Source: Massilia sp. UMI-21
GTDB taxonomy: Bacteria > Pseudomonadota > Gammaproteobacteria > Burkholderiales > Burkholderiaceae_D
Assembly (NCBI GenBank): GCA_015277795.1
Contig: CP063848.1
Span: forward strand, 2,294,001 to 2,358,000
Reading direction: 5' to 3'
DNA length: 64,000 nt
Positions 39,253 to 48,655 of this stretch are shown one piece after another. The position numbers were made by a program, and so were the translations under genes. The stretch's first letter is position 1. The number at the start of each line of letters is the position of its first letter. The notes under the pieces are model-generated. The model had not been told where the DNA came from. It worked only from the letters and a program-made list of their open reading frames with translations, and did not search any database.

Positions 39253-40457
39253 GACAGCAACTCGTGCAGTGCCGCGATCACGCGGTCCTGGTCGGCATCG
39301 AGCATGCGGGTATATAGCGGCAAGGTGAGCATCGTCGCGTAGCTGGCTTCGGCGACCGGGAAGGCGTCCGGATTCAAGCCGCAGCTCTCGCGCCAGTAGG
39401 GCTGGCGATGCAAGGGGATGAAGTGCACGCTGGTGCCGATGCCGCGTTCCGCCAGCGCGTTGATCAACTCGTCGCGGCCGATCGGTGCCCCGTCCTGCAG
39501 GCGCACCACGTACAGGTGCCAGGCGTGGGTGCTGCCGAAAGCGGGATGTGCCGGCAGCTGTAGCGGCAGCCCGGCCAGGCCTTCGTCATAGCGCTGTGCC
39601 ATCCAGGCACGGCGCTGCTGGAAGCGGTCGATCTTGCGCAGTTGTTCGATGCCGATGGCGGCGGCGATGTCGGTGAGGTTGTACTTGAAGCCGGCGGCGA
39701 TGACTTCGTAGAACCAGGCCGGGACGCGCGAGGTATAGCGGTCGAAGGCATCCCGGCTGATGCCATGCAGGCGCATGCAACGCATCCGGTCGCCCAGCTC
39801 GGCGTTGCGCGTGACGATCATGCCGCCTTCGCCGGTGGTCATGGTCTTGTTCGCGTAAAAGCTGAACACGGTGATGTCGCTGCCGAGCGTGCCAACGAGC
39901 TTGCCATCGAGCCGGGTGGGAAAGGCGTGCGCCGCGTCTTCGATGACGCGCAGGCCATGGCGCCTGGCCAGCGCCAGGATGGCGTCCATGTCGCAAGCCA
40001 GTCCGGCGTAGTGTACCGGCATCACGGCGCGGGTACGCGGCGTGATGGCCGCAGCCACGGCCGACGGCGAGATGTTCAGGGTCGTGGGATCGATATCGAC
40101 GAAGACCGGCCGGGCGCCGAGATAGCGCACGACTTCGGCGGTGGCGGTGAAGGTCATGGTGGGAACGATCACTTCGTCGCCGGGGCCGATGCCCAGGCAT
40201 TCGAGCGCCAGGTGCAGGCCCGCGGTGGCGGAATTGACCGAGATCGCTTCCACGTCGTCGCCCAGGTAGGCGCGGAATTCCTGTTCGAAGCGGCGCGTCG
40301 TCGGTCCGGTGGTCACCCAGCCGGATCGCAGGCAAACCTCGACGGCGCGGATTTCCTCGTCGCCGATGTCGGGCAGCGCAAAGGGCAGGAAGGTCCGTGG
40401 AATGTTGTCCAGCGGGTCAGTGTTCAACTGGGCGCTGGCCTGTGCCTGTTCAGCCAT
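39249..40457 (-). CDS. DegT/DnrJ/EryC1 family sugar aminotransferase (PglE-like)
   Basis: A 402-residue PLP-dependent enzyme that aminates a nucleotide-linked keto sugar. Signatures are [73 protein letters not shown] and [17 protein letters not shown], whose lysine binds PLP. Adjacent to a PglC-type transferase and in an operon with a 4,6-dehydratase (51187-53151), it most likely makes a 4-amino-4,6-dideoxy-hexose nucleotide. The N-terminal 20 residues are a variable extension. It overlaps the preceding glycosyltransferase by 8 bases. Confidence 0.92.
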   Translation of the reverse strand: MAEQAQASAQLNTDPLDNIPRTFLPFALPDIGDEEIRAVEVCLRSGWVTTGPTTRRFEQEFRAYLGDDVEAISVNSATAGLHLALECLGIGPGDEVIVPTMTFTATAEVVRYLGARPVFVDIDPTTLNISPSAVAAAITPRTRAVMPVHYAGLACDMDAILALARRHGLRVIEDAAHAFPTRLDGKLVGTLGSDITVFSFYANKTMTTGEGGMIVTRNAELGDRMRCMRLHGISRDAFDRYTSRVPAWFYEVIAAGFKYNLTDIAAAIGIEQLRKIDRFQQRRAWMAQRYDEGLAGLPLQLPAHPAFGSTHAWHLYVVRLQDGAPIGRDELINALAERGIGTSVHFIPLHRQPYWRESCGLNPDAFPVAEASYATMLTLPLYTRMLDADQDRVIAALHELLS

Positions 40458-41709
40458 GGGAAGCCTCGTGTGCGAAAGTGGTCAGGAATCGTTGTCCAAG
40501 GACGGGATAGGTAAGGTTGGATAGTGCATAGGCGCGTCCGCGCTCGCCCAGCGCGCGGCGCTCGCTCCTGGACATGGCCAGCAGCGCTTCCAGCCCGCGC
40601 GCGATGGCCGCGGGATCTTCGGGCGCCACGGTCAGGCCGCAACCCGCTTCCAGCACCGGGTCATTGCCTGCCTCCACCGCATGCAGGACCGGGCAGCCTC
40701 CCATCATGTAGTCGAGCAGCTTGTTCGGCGAGATGCCGAAGCGGTACAGCGGCTGGCGTTGCCAGCCCAGGTAGGCAATGTCGAGCCGGGCCATCAGGGC
40801 CGGGATCTGCGCCTTCGGGATGGGCGGCGCGAAATACACCTGCGCCTGGCCGCGATCGAGGCCGAGCGCGCGCGCGCGCCGCTCCAGGCGGGCCTTTTCG
40901 GGACCGTCCCCCACCAGCAGGAAGGCCAGCGGCCTGCCTTTCATGAGCCTGGCGGCGTCGAGCAGCGTGTCGAGCGCATTGGACAGGCCGTGACTGCCGG
41001 CATACCCGACCACGGCAAGGCCCTGGGCACGCAGGCCGGCGAGCAGGGCGTCAAGGGCTTCGGGCAATGTCGGCGGCGCTACCAGCCACTCCGCGGGATC
41101 GGTGCCGTTCGGGATCAGGTGAAGCTTGTGCGGCGCCATCCCGCGCGCTTCCAGGTGCTCGCGCACCTTGGGCAGGATCGACACGATGGTATCGGCATGG
41201 CGGCAGGCATAGTCTTCGGCAGCCTGCAGCAGCCGGATGAACGGGTGGTGGCGTGAAAAGCCACCCAGTTCCATGGGCGACAGCGGCCACAGGTCGTGTA
41301 CCTCGTGCAGCAGGCGGGCTCCGGCCAGGCGCGCGATCCGGTGCGCCGGCCAGATGTCGAGCGGATAGGTGCTGGACGCGATCACCACCTGCGGCGCCAC
41401 TTCGCGCACCAGCGTACGCGCTTCGCGGAACAGGCGCAGCACGAAGGCCGCCATGTTGCGTACCCGCGCCAGTCCGTTACCCCGGTAGGCAGGCGTGGCA
41501 AACCAGGTGTACTCGATGCCGTCGATGGTCTCGTCGCGCCGCGACAGGCCGCCCATGTCGGGCGCCCGGGCGCGCACGTGCGCCTGGCTGGCCGCGACGA
41601 TCCGCACCCGGTGCCCGAGTCGTACCCACTCGCGTGCGAGGTAATAGGGCCGGTATTCCATGCCGTGGTGGACGGAGCCGGCGTAGTGGTTGATCAGGAG
41701 GATGTTCAT
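40450..41709 (-). CDS. Glycosyltransferase family 4 (WbuB-like)
   Basis: A 419-residue GT-B retaining glycosyltransferase of the cytoplasmic membrane face. Start [33 protein letters not shown] is the WbuB type (named for the L-FucNAc transferase of E. coli O26). Donor-site features include [33 protein letters not shown] and the E-x7-E region [29 protein letters not shown]. It adds one sugar to the lipid-linked repeat unit; the exact donor is unknown. Confidence 0.9.
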   Translation of the reverse strand: MNILLINHYAGSVHHGMEYRPYYLAREWVRLGHRVRIVAASQAHVRARAPDMGGLSRRDETIDGIEYTWFATPAYRGNGLARVRNMAAFVLRLFREARTLVREVAPQVVIASSTYPLDIWPAHRIARLAGARLLHEVHDLWPLSPMELGGFSRHHPFIRLLQAAEDYACRHADTIVSILPKVREHLEARGMAPHKLHLIPNGTDPAEWLVAPPTLPEALDALLAGLRAQGLAVVGYAGSHGLSNALDTLLDAARLMKGRPLAFLLVGDGPEKARLERRARALGLDRGQAQVYFAPPIPKAQIPALMARLDIAYLGWQRQPLYRFGISPNKLLDYMMGGCPVLHAVEAGNDPVLEAGCGLTVAPEDPAAIARGLEALLAMSRSERRALGERGRAYALSNLTYPVLGQRFLTTFAHEASHG

Positions 41710-41722
41710 GATGATCGGCGCC

Positions 41723-42508
41723 TCAGGCGCGCCATGCGACTTCTTCGACCAGGCGCCGCACGTTGCAGCGCGTGCTCTCGACCCAGTTGGTTTCCCATTG
41801 CACCGGATGGGTCAGCAGGCAGATGTGTCGGTAGGTGCCGAGCGCGTCGAAGGGGGAGAGCGGGTAGTAGTAGACCGGGTACTTGCGGTCGCTGATGTAG
41901 ATGTCGAAGCAGCGCAGCAGCTCCGCATCGTAGGATTCGCATTCGATGCCGCAGCGCCGGCGCAGCGCATCGTCGCGCAGCAGTTCGTGATTGATCACCT
42001 TCAGGCGGCGGTTGGCGAAGTCGCCGTGGCTGGCCACCGTCGTGAGCGGCAATCCGAGGCCTTCGACGATCCGGCCGACGTTGCGGGCAAACAGCTCGCG
42101 GATTTCGGGAAACCGCCGGCGCACGGCGTCGGCACTGCGCAGTCGCTGGCGCTTGGCGAAATCGGCGACTTCTTCGTAGTGGTAGCTGGCTTCGCTGCCG
42201 GCGGCTTCGATCTCGCGCATGAAGCCGAAGTCCAGTGTACAAAGGCGGAAGTAATAGCTTGCACGTACGCCGTGGCGCGACTCGATGGCGAACATCTTCT
42301 TGGCCGTGCGCAGGTCGCTGTCGATGTCGTGCCGGTGCACGAAGGTCTTGTCGGGCGGTGGCCCACCGCCATGGACCTGCCGAAAGAAATCGCGCACCGA
42401 CAGCTGGGCGTAGCCGGCCGCGGCCACCTCGCGCACCAGGGCTTCATATTCGCCGAGCCGGCTTGGCATCAGGTAGTCGGCATAGACACGGTTGAGCATG
42501 GCGTTCAT
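41723..42508 (-). CDS. Polysaccharide deacetylase-like protein
   Basis: A 261-residue soluble protein with no signal peptide. FVHRHDIDSDLRTAKKMFAIE (H60-D61-x-D63) resembles the metal-binding HDxD of NodB-type carbohydrate esterases, followed by YHYEEVADF, ASHGDFANRRL and LLTHPVQW, each with a histidine in a loop as in this fold. Related proteins are found in polysaccharide and antibiotic clusters and are often labelled hypothetical. A four-base overlap with the GNAT gene suggests that the two act on the same sugar. Being cytoplasmic, it would work on a nucleotide-linked or lipid-linked precursor. Confidence 0.65.
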   Translation of the reverse strand: MNAMLNRVYADYLMPSRLGEYEALVREVAAAGYAQLSVRDFFRQVHGGGPPPDKTFVHRHDIDSDLRTAKKMFAIESRHGVRASYYFRLCTLDFGFMREIEAAGSEASYHYEEVADFAKRQRLRSADAVRRRFPEIRELFARNVGRIVEGLGLPLTTVASHGDFANRRLKVINHELLRDDALRRRCGIECESYDAELLRCFDIYISDRKYPVYYYPLSPFDALGTYRHICLLTHPVQWETNWVESTRCNVRRLVEEVAWRA

Positions 42509-43203
42509 TGCAGCGTGTAGCTGGCGCGATAGGGGCGAAAGCCCAGAATGGTCTTGAAGTTCCGAAGCCCGGGCTGGGCCCCGAAAAAGGTGTCGTACAT
42601 GACGTAGCGGACCTTGCCGGCGTCGATGAGTTGGCAGACCGCCTCGCTCAGGAGCAGGTGCATGATGCCGTCGTTATTGCGGATTCCCATCATTTGGGAA
42701 AACGAGGCGAAATTCCCGTAAATGCCCAGGGTGGCATAAGCGACGAGCTTGCCTTCTGGATTCAGGACACCCCAATAGCGGAAATGCTCCTGCTTGTCGA
42801 AGCGTTCCTGCTTCTCCAGATATTTCTGGTCGATCTTTCGGCCCTGGCGGACATCGAGGCTGGTGTGGATGCCGTGAATATCGTCGACGTAATCGTTGCG
42901 GTCGATGTCGCGCACGACGTAACCGCGACTGCGCGCCCGCTTGGCGTGATAAGCGCCCTGATTTTTGCCTTTGATATGTTCCAGATAGGCTTCGCGGTCC
43001 GGAAATTCCGCCAGGTCGATCAGGGCGGCCCCAATCGATTTATGGCGAATGATCTTGAACCGGGGATGCGGTTTCGTGTAAATGCGATAGGTTGCCTTGA
43101 TATCGACCGGATCGATCCGCTGTGAAAAATTCAGCTGCGCCCGCGGCAATTTGATCACTTCGAGAAACGTATTGTAGTGTTGCAAGAACATGGCTGATCT
43201 CAT
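42505..43203 (-). CDS. GNAT/FemAB-like acyltransferase
   Basis: About 232 residues in the form chosen here. The middle and end (HIKGKNQGAYHAKRARSRGYVVRDIDRNDYVDDIHGIHTSLDVRQGR, VLNPEGKLVAYATLGIYGNFASFSQMMGI, DAGKVRYVMYDTFFGAQPGLRNFKTILGF) look like a single GNAT-like N-acyltransferase of the FemAB kind. The DNA is visibly richer in A/T than that of its neighbours. Start choice: the frame continues to 43272 and beyond, but that DNA is AT-rich and overlaps an intergenic palindrome; ATG 43203 has AAAGAAA in front, ATG 43191 is an alternative. It could acylate the amino group made by the PLP aminotransferases. Confidence 0.65.
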   Translation of the reverse strand: MRSAMFLQHYNTFLEVIKLPRAQLNFSQRIDPVDIKATYRIYTKPHPRFKIIRHKSIGAALIDLAEFPDREAYLEHIKGKNQGAYHAKRARSRGYVVRDIDRNDYVDDIHGIHTSLDVRQGRKIDQKYLEKQERFDKQEHFRYWGVLNPEGKLVAYATLGIYGNFASFSQMMGIRNNDGIMHLLLSEAVCQLIDAGKVRYVMYDTFFGAQPGLRNFKTILGFRPYRASYTLQ

Positions 43204-43291
43204 ATTTCTTTGATAACTAGACAATACGGCGGATGGCACCGATACCATTTGAAGTAACGTAAATCTGGCCATCGAACTCAATCGATTGAGT
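43204..43291 (-). promoter_or_regulatory. AT-rich gap with a 16-base perfect palindrome
   Basis: The gap between two minus-strand genes is unusually AT-rich. ACTCAATCGATTGAGT (43276-43291) is a perfect palindrome and contains the TGA stop of the upstream glycosyltransferase. A TATTGT/TAGTTAT stretch nearer the GNAT gene could be a -10 element. An internal promoter or operator is possible but unproven. Confidence 0.45.
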
Positions 43292-44450
43292 GGAGCGAAC
43301 GTGCAAAGTGCCGTTTTCCGAACACGGTATTGCTGTTTGGACGAGCCGCCAGTACATCGGCATAAAACGCAATCAGCTTGTCGGCCTCGTGTTCCCAGTT
43401 GTAGCGCTCGCGGACGGCGCGACGGCCGTTGGCCCCCATCTCGCGTGCCTGGTGCGGATGGGCGGCGAGGTGGTCGATGGCCGCGGCAATCGCCGCCGGG
43501 TCGCGCGGGTCGACGCACAGGCCGCAACGGCTGCCTTCGACAATGTCGCGCCAGAGCGGAAAATCCGAGGCGATCACGGGAATGCCTGCAGCCATGTATT
43601 CGAACATCTTGACCGGCAACGCTTCGCGATAGCTGGCGGTTGGCTGCAGGGTCACGAGTCCGGCAAAAGCACGCGTCATCACGCCGGCAACCCCGGCGCG
43701 GTCGAGGTGGCCGAGCGCGTCGACGCGGCGCCAGCCGGGCTGGCGCCTGACCTCGGCTTCCAGGTCCGCCTCGGCGAAGCTGCCCGCCAGCGCCAGCCGT
43801 GCGGGCGTGCGCAGCAGTGCGCAGGCCTTGACCAGTTCGCGCACCCCCCGGATCGCCGAGATGCTGCCGACGTAGCAGAAACTGTCTCGCGGCTGTGCCG
43901 CGGGAGGCGCGGCCGCGAATTCTTCGGCGCGCGGATAATTGTTGACGTCCACAGTCAGCGGATTGTGCTCGGACAGCCGGCTGCGGATCAGTGGCGTCGC
44001 CGCCAGCACGCCGTCGAAGCGGCCCAGGGCGGCACGCTCGAAGCGTCGGTAGGCGCGCGACAGCAGGCGGGCGCTGCGCGGCGACAGGTAGGGCTTGTCG
44101 AGCAGCTGGGAGGGGACGTCTTCGTGGGCGTCGAACACCACCTTGCGCCCGGCAAAGGCTAGCCTCAGCCCCACGGGAATCAGTTCGGGGTCGTGCAGTT
44201 GGTACACGTCGGCATCGAGCGCCAGGGCCGCCCGACCAACCCGGCGGGTGCCGTGCAGCATGCGCTGGCGCCGGCCGGATGGAAGGCCGACGTCGACGAT
44301 CCGGACGCCGTCGTGGCAGCCATCGCCGAGGCCGTCCGCCACCACCAGGGCCACGTCATGCCCGTGGCTGGCGAGGCTGCGGCACTGCTTCACGAAAATC
44401 CGTGTGTCGAATCGCGGATGTGCCGAGCTCAGGTGCACTATGCGGGCCAT
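43278..44450 (-). CDS. Glycosyltransferase family 4
   Basis: A 390-residue GT-B enzyme. The start MARIVHLSSAHPRFDTRIFVKQCRSLASHGHDV is the canonical first Rossmann strand of this group, so the ATG at 44450 cannot be much later. Donor-domain motifs: CYVGSISAIRGVRELVKACALL, LAGSFAEADLEAE, FEYMAAGIPVIASDFPLWRDIVEGSRCGLCVDP (E-x7-E region). It overlaps the end of the Wzy gene by 95 bases in a different frame. Acceptor and donor sugars are unknown. Confidence 0.9.
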   Translation of the reverse strand: MARIVHLSSAHPRFDTRIFVKQCRSLASHGHDVALVVADGLGDGCHDGVRIVDVGLPSGRRQRMLHGTRRVGRAALALDADVYQLHDPELIPVGLRLAFAGRKVVFDAHEDVPSQLLDKPYLSPRSARLLSRAYRRFERAALGRFDGVLAATPLIRSRLSEHNPLTVDVNNYPRAEEFAAAPPAAQPRDSFCYVGSISAIRGVRELVKACALLRTPARLALAGSFAEADLEAEVRRQPGWRRVDALGHLDRAGVAGVMTRAFAGLVTLQPTASYREALPVKMFEYMAAGIPVIASDFPLWRDIVEGSRCGLCVDPRDPAAIAAAIDHLAAHPHQAREMGANGRRAVRERYNWEHEADKLIAFYADVLAARPNSNTVFGKRHFARSLHSID

Positions 44451-45627
44451 GTTTCCTCTCGTACGAATAACGCGCGCAGGCGCCGAGGGTGGCGCTGAGC
44501 AGCATGTCGGTAAAGTAGTGGGACGTCAGCAGCAGCAGGATGGTGACGCAGGCGAAGGCGAACGCGCACATGAACAGGCCGCGGGCGCGTGCCGCGAAAT
44601 ACTCGTGGAAGAACATCGGCGTGATCGGCAGCACCGCCAGCGCCGCCAGATAGGCCATGCCGAACAGGCCGAGGTCGACCCAGGCAGAGAGCACGTTGTG
44701 CGAGTAATAGCCGGGTTTGTAGCTGGCATAGTCTCCGAACAATGGATGGGCGACCACGGTCTGCCAGGCATGCACGGTCAGCTGGTGGCGCTTGTTGGCC
44801 GAGGTCGAATGCGACAGGTCGAGCAGTTCGAGGATGCGGTTGGAGGGAAGCGCCGCCAGGATCTGGTCGAAATACATGGCCACCAGCGCGGCCAGCATGG
44901 CGGCTGCCAGCAGAAAATATAGCTTGTGGCGGGAATAGTAGAACTCGATCAGCGGGATCGCGAACAGCAGCGCCGCAAACTCGCTGCGTGCGGTATTCAC
45001 GAACAGGGTGGCAGCGCCCAGCGCGTGCACGAGCACGCGCAGCGGCAGGCTGCGGGTAAAGCTGACGACCGCCAGGTAGGTGAACAGATAGGAGCGCGAG
45101 AAACCCTGGTAGGTGGCAAGTGCGTCGGCGTCCTTGGCGATGCCCAGGGCGCCCAGATAGAACACGCCGTCGACGGAATTCGAAAACGCGATGGTGGACA
45201 TCGCAGCCAGGCTGAGCAGGCCGACGACGCGGAAGCGGCGGCTCTCGAAATCGATGAAGCTGAACAGGATGAAAACCAGCACCATGAACAGCACGCCGAG
45301 AATATGGTGGCCCACGATCACGCGATTGGCGCCGGCCGCGCCGTTGACCACGACCACGGTCAGGAAATAGGCAAAGAACAGGCCGTAATGGAGATCGACC
45401 ATCGTCAGCCGGCGCGGGTCGCGCCGGACGCGCGACAGGTAGATCAGGCCCATCGGGCCCGCGAAGGCCAATGCCACTGGTGCGAAATAGCCGCCCAGGA
45501 ATGCACCGGTCATGCCGGTGCCGAGCAGCGTGTGGTAGAAGAAGAAGCCGGGAAAGAGCATGAAGAAGCAGCCGATCAGCACCAGCTGGTCGCGCCGCTC
45601 CCATCCCGCTTCGCGCCGGGTTTTCAT
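44356..45627 (-). CDS. Wzy-type O-antigen/exopolysaccharide polymerase
   Basis: A 423-residue inner-membrane protein with about eleven hydrophobic helices and a large periplasmic loop, the typical profile of Wzy polymerases and O-antigen ligase-like proteins. Supporting segments are ARSEFAALLFAIPLIEFYYSRHK and the loop FGDYASYKPGYYSHNVLSAWVDLGLFGMAYL, where PGxYSHN followed by W-x-x-x-G is common in such polymerases. The long frame above the chosen ATG (45627) only shadows the flippase gene. The ATG overlaps the flippase stop. The last 32 codons overlap the next glycosyltransferase. Confidence 0.87.
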   Translation of the reverse strand: MKTRREAGWERRDQLVLIGCFFMLFPGFFFYHTLLGTGMTGAFLGGYFAPVALAFAGPMGLIYLSRVRRDPRRLTMVDLHYGLFFAYFLTVVVVNGAAGANRVIVGHHILGVLFMVLVFILFSFIDFESRRFRVVGLLSLAAMSTIAFSNSVDGVFYLGALGIAKDADALATYQGFSRSYLFTYLAVVSFTRSLPLRVLVHALGAATLFVNTARSEFAALLFAIPLIEFYYSRHKLYFLLAAAMLAALVAMYFDQILAALPSNRILELLDLSHSTSANKRHQLTVHAWQTVVAHPLFGDYASYKPGYYSHNVLSAWVDLGLFGMAYLAALAVLPITPMFFHEYFAARARGLFMCAFAFACVTILLLLTSHYFTDMLLSATLGACARYSYERKHGPHSAPELGTSAIRHTDFREAVPQPRQPRA

Positions 45628-46883
45628 GCGGCCGCCAATACCGTGCGCGAGCATTGCCAGGACATGTGCAGGTATACCAGGTAGAGGCAGCAATACCCGA
45701 TCACGTACCACAGCACGTTCTGGACGACGCTGCCCGGCGCCAGGAAAGCCGCGAGCGTCATCGCGAACAGCGCGACCTGCCACCAGAGATCGGCCTGCTG
45801 GCGCCCGGCAACGAAGAACACGTAGCTGAGCGGGCTGGCAATGAAATTCATCAGGAACAGCGGCGCCATCAGCTGTGCGAGTTCGCCGGCGGCGCACCAG
45901 CGCTCGCCGAACACCAGGGCGAACAGCTGTGGCGCGAACAGCAGCAGGACCAGGGCCGGGCCGGTGCCGAGCAGCGCCAGGGCCTTGAAGGTGTGGCGGT
46001 AGGTGCGGCTGCAGTTGCCGTGCTCCTTGAATTCGCGTACGGATTCGCGCTTGAACACTTCCAGTACGGATGCGGCGATCAGTGATACCGGGGCCGACAG
46101 CACGCGTTGGGTGAGCGCGAACAGGCCGGCCGCCAGTGCGCCGTGGCGCATGCCGATCAGAAACAGCGGCAATTGGCTGACGGCCCCGTTGAGCAGGTTC
46201 GAGGGCAGGGAATAGCGCCAGAATTTCTGGTGGCGGACCAGGTGCGCGCGCTGCTCGGCATCGAGCCGCCAGCCGATCGGGGCACGGGGCGGGTGCAGCA
46301 GCAAGCGTGCGGTGACGAAGCCGGTGGTTGTTCCGATCAGGTGGCCCAGCACGAGGCCGACCCCGCCCAGTCCGGCGTACAGCAGGGCCAACTGGGAGGC
46401 AACGATGATGGCGGCCGTAGTGACCTTGGCGCGCGCCGCCTTGCCGAAGGCGTTGTGCGAGGTGGCGAAGGCCAGCGTGGTTTGCATGCAGCCGGTGAGC
46501 CAGGTGCCGAGGCCGAGGGTGAACAGGGCGGTCCAGGACAGCCTGGCGGCGGCGTCGACCCCGGCCAGCCGGGCGCCCGCGGCCAGCAGCGTCAGCGCGA
46601 GCGCGGTGACGGTGGCGCTGTAGAACACGACGCGGAAGCAGGCGCGCTGGCGCTCGGGTTCGTGGTCGAGGATCATCGCCGCTTCCATGCGCAGGGTGGC
46701 GCCGATCGCCGCGATCGCGACGATGCCGAGCCAGACGCTGTAGGCACCCAGTTCGCCCGGGCTGCACATCCGCGTCAGCAGCGGGGCGGCGAGCAGCGGC
46801 AGCGCCTGGGCGCCCACGGCGCCGCCGAGCACCGTGGCCACGTTGCGCCAGTATGGCGCCACCGGCATGGAGCGCAAGCTCAT
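45624..46883 (-). CDS. Wzx-type lipid-linked oligosaccharide flippase
   Basis: A 419-residue multi-helix protein of the polysaccharide flippase family (MATE-like). It would move undecaprenyl-pyrophosphate-linked repeat units to the periplasm. Typical features: N-terminal GGAVGAQALPLLAAPLLTRMCSPGELGAYSVWLGIVAIAAIGATLRME and the central VSQLPLFLIGMRHGALAAGLFALTQRVLSAPVSLI. About twelve helices can be counted. ATG 46883 chosen (GAGG upstream); ATG 46868 is an alternative. It overlaps Wzy by four bases. Confidence 0.9.
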   Translation of the reverse strand: MSLRSMPVAPYWRNVATVLGGAVGAQALPLLAAPLLTRMCSPGELGAYSVWLGIVAIAAIGATLRMEAAMILDHEPERQRACFRVVFYSATVTALALTLLAAGARLAGVDAAARLSWTALFTLGLGTWLTGCMQTTLAFATSHNAFGKAARAKVTTAAIIVASQLALLYAGLGGVGLVLGHLIGTTTGFVTARLLLHPPRAPIGWRLDAEQRAHLVRHQKFWRYSLPSNLLNGAVSQLPLFLIGMRHGALAAGLFALTQRVLSAPVSLIAASVLEVFKRESVREFKEHGNCSRTYRHTFKALALLGTGPALVLLLFAPQLFALVFGERWCAAGELAQLMAPLFLMNFIASPLSYVFFVAGRQQADLWWQVALFAMTLAAFLAPGSVVQNVLWYVIGYCCLYLVYLHMSWQCSRTVLAAA

Positions 46884-46893
46884 GCTGCCGGCC

Positions 46894-48024
46894 TCAGGCT
46901 GCCTTGTCGCCGGCCAGCCCCGGGACCTGGAGCGCCTGGACCAGCGCCTGTGCCACGCGATGCGCGCTGGGACGGTCCAGGTAGGGGCCCATCGGCAGGC
47001 TGAGCACCTCGTGTGCCAGGCTGGCGGCCACCGGACAGCCTCCCGGGCTGGCCCACTGGGCATAGGCGGGTTGCTGGTCGATCGGGACCGGGTAATGGAC
47101 GGCGGTCGGAATGCCGGCCGCCCGCAGGGCTTCCTGCAGCCGCTCGCGCTGGGGGACCCGGACCGTGTACTGGGCGTAGACGCTGGTGCGATCCGGGCGG
47201 CAGCCGATCGGCTCCAGGACCTCACCCAGCGCGCCGCCGAGCAGGTCGTCGTAGCAGGCGGCGGCGCGCTGGCGCTGCTCGACCTCCCATTCGAAGCGAT
47301 CGAGCTTGGCCAGTACGACCGCGCACTGCAGGGTGTCCATGCGGCCGCCGACCCCGATGCGGGTGTGCACGTAGCGGCGCGACTGGCCGTGCACGCGGAT
47401 TTCGCGCATGGCGCCGGCCAGGGCCTCATCGCTGGTGAACAACGCGCCGCCGTCGCCGTAGCAGCCGAGCGGCTTGCTGGGGAAAAAGCTGGTGCAGCCG
47501 ATGGTCGACAGGTTGCAGCTCTTGCGGCCACGGTAGGTGGCGCCGAAACTCTGGGCGGCGTCTTCGATCACGGCCAGGCCATGGCGCTCCGCGACGGCGT
47601 TGATCTCGTCCATGTCGGATGGCTGCCCGTACAGGGACACCGGAATGATGGCGCGTGTGCGCGGCGTGATGCGCGCCTCGACCAGGCGATGGTCGAGGTT
47701 GCAGGTGCCGGCCTCGACGTCGACGAAGACCGGCGTGGCGCCCAGCAGCACGATCGCCTCGGCGGTGGCGATGAAAGAGAAGGGCGTGGTGATGACTTCG
47801 TCGCCCGGCTTGATGCCGAGCGCCATCAGCGCAATCACCAGCGCTTCGGTGCCGGACGACACCGTGATGCAATGGCGGGCACCGGTATAGGCGGCCAGCC
47901 TGCCTTCGAGTTCGGCCACTTCGGGGCCCATGATGTACTGGCCGTGGTCGAGGACGGCCTGGATGCGGGCGTTGATCAGGTCACGGGAAGCGAGGTACTG
48001 CGATTTGAGGTCGATGAAATCCAT
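46894..48024 (-). CDS. wbpE: UDP-2-acetamido-2-deoxy-3-oxo-glucuronate aminotransferase (WbpE/WlbC)
   Basis: A 376-residue DegT-family PLP enzyme. Start MDFIDLKSQYLASRDLINARIQAVLDHGQYIMGPEV and the PLP segment SFFPSKPLGCYGDGGALFT are those of WbpE/WlbC, which transaminates UDP-3-oxo-GlcNAcA with glutamate. Other marks: VSSGTEALVIALMALGIKPGDEVITTPFSFIATAEA and VIEDAAQSFGA. AGGATCCCC precedes the ATG. It stands directly behind the cognate acetyltransferase, oxidoreductase and dehydrogenase genes, so the assignment to the 2,3-diamino-uronate route is strong. Confidence 0.93.
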   Translation of the reverse strand: MDFIDLKSQYLASRDLINARIQAVLDHGQYIMGPEVAELEGRLAAYTGARHCITVSSGTEALVIALMALGIKPGDEVITTPFSFIATAEAIVLLGATPVFVDVEAGTCNLDHRLVEARITPRTRAIIPVSLYGQPSDMDEINAVAERHGLAVIEDAAQSFGATYRGRKSCNLSTIGCTSFFPSKPLGCYGDGGALFTSDEALAGAMREIRVHGQSRRYVHTRIGVGGRMDTLQCAVVLAKLDRFEWEVEQRQRAAACYDDLLGGALGEVLEPIGCRPDRTSVYAQYTVRVPQRERLQEALRAAGIPTAVHYPVPIDQQPAYAQWASPGGCPVAASLAHEVLSLPMGPYLDRPSAHRVAQALVQALQVPGLAGDKAA

Positions 48025-48035
48025 GGGGATCCTCG

Positions 48036-48653
48036 TCAGGGTTGGGAGGCGGCGCGCTCGAGGCGGCAGGCGCCATCGTGCAGCACATACAAATCGCCGG
48101 TATGGGGGCAGCGCGCTTCTCCTTCGGTCTTGCCCGGATGGGCCGGGGCGCCGGGCAAGGGAAGGTCGAGGCGCTCGCCGAAGCGGCTGATCCAGCCGAT
48201 CTGGCGCGCCGGCACGCCGGCGACCAGGGCGAAGGCGGGGACGTCGCGGTTGACCACCGCACCGGCGGCCACAAAGGCGTATTCGCCGACCGTGACGCCG
48301 CAGACGATGGTGGCATTGGCGCCGATGGTGGCGCCGCGCCGCACCAGCGTGCGCCGGTACTCGTGCTTGCGGGTCACCGCCGCGCGCGGGTTGTAGACAT
48401 TGGTAAACACCATGCTCGGGCCGCAGAACACTTCGTCTTCGAGGGTCACCGCGTCGTAGATCGAGACATTGTTCTGGACCTTTACCTGGTTGCCCAGCAC
48501 GACATCGTTGCCCACATAGACGTTCTGGCCCAGCGAGCAGTCGTTGCCGATGCGGGCGCCGGCGCAGACGTGGGCGAAGTGCCATACGCGGGTGCCGTCG
48601 CCGAGGGCGGCGCCCTGGTCGACGATGGCGCTGGAATGGATGACGATGGCCAT
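48036..48653 (-). CDS. wbpD: UDP-2-acetamido-3-amino-2,3-dideoxy-glucuronate N-acetyltransferase (WbpD/WlbB)
   Basis: A 205-residue left-handed beta-helix acetyltransferase. Hexapeptide repeats run from residue 1 to about 140 ([48 protein letters not shown]), with the WbpD-specific VWHFAHV and [31 protein letters not shown]. It completes UDP-GlcNAc(3NAc)A by acetylating the 3-amino group. The C-terminal extension of about 45 residues ([29 protein letters not shown]) has two cysteines and two histidines and is typical of this subfamily. Confidence 0.93.
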   Translation of the reverse strand: MAIVIHSSAIVDQGAALGDGTRVWHFAHVCAGARIGNDCSLGQNVYVGNDVVLGNQVKVQNNVSIYDAVTLEDEVFCGPSMVFTNVYNPRAAVTRKHEYRRTLVRRGATIGANATIVCGVTVGEYAFVAAGAVVNRDVPAFALVAGVPARQIGWISRFGERLDLPLPGAPAHPGKTEGEARCPHTGDLYVLHDGACRLERAASQP

Positions 48654-48655
48654 GT

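Noticed and set aside
42505..43203. An insertion sequence explaining the AT-rich gene
   Set aside because: No terminal inverted repeats, target duplication or transposase motifs were seen around it.
43204..43527. The longer N-terminus of the GNAT gene
   Set aside because: It would run through the preceding gene's end and AT-rich DNA, and the added residues do not look like protein.
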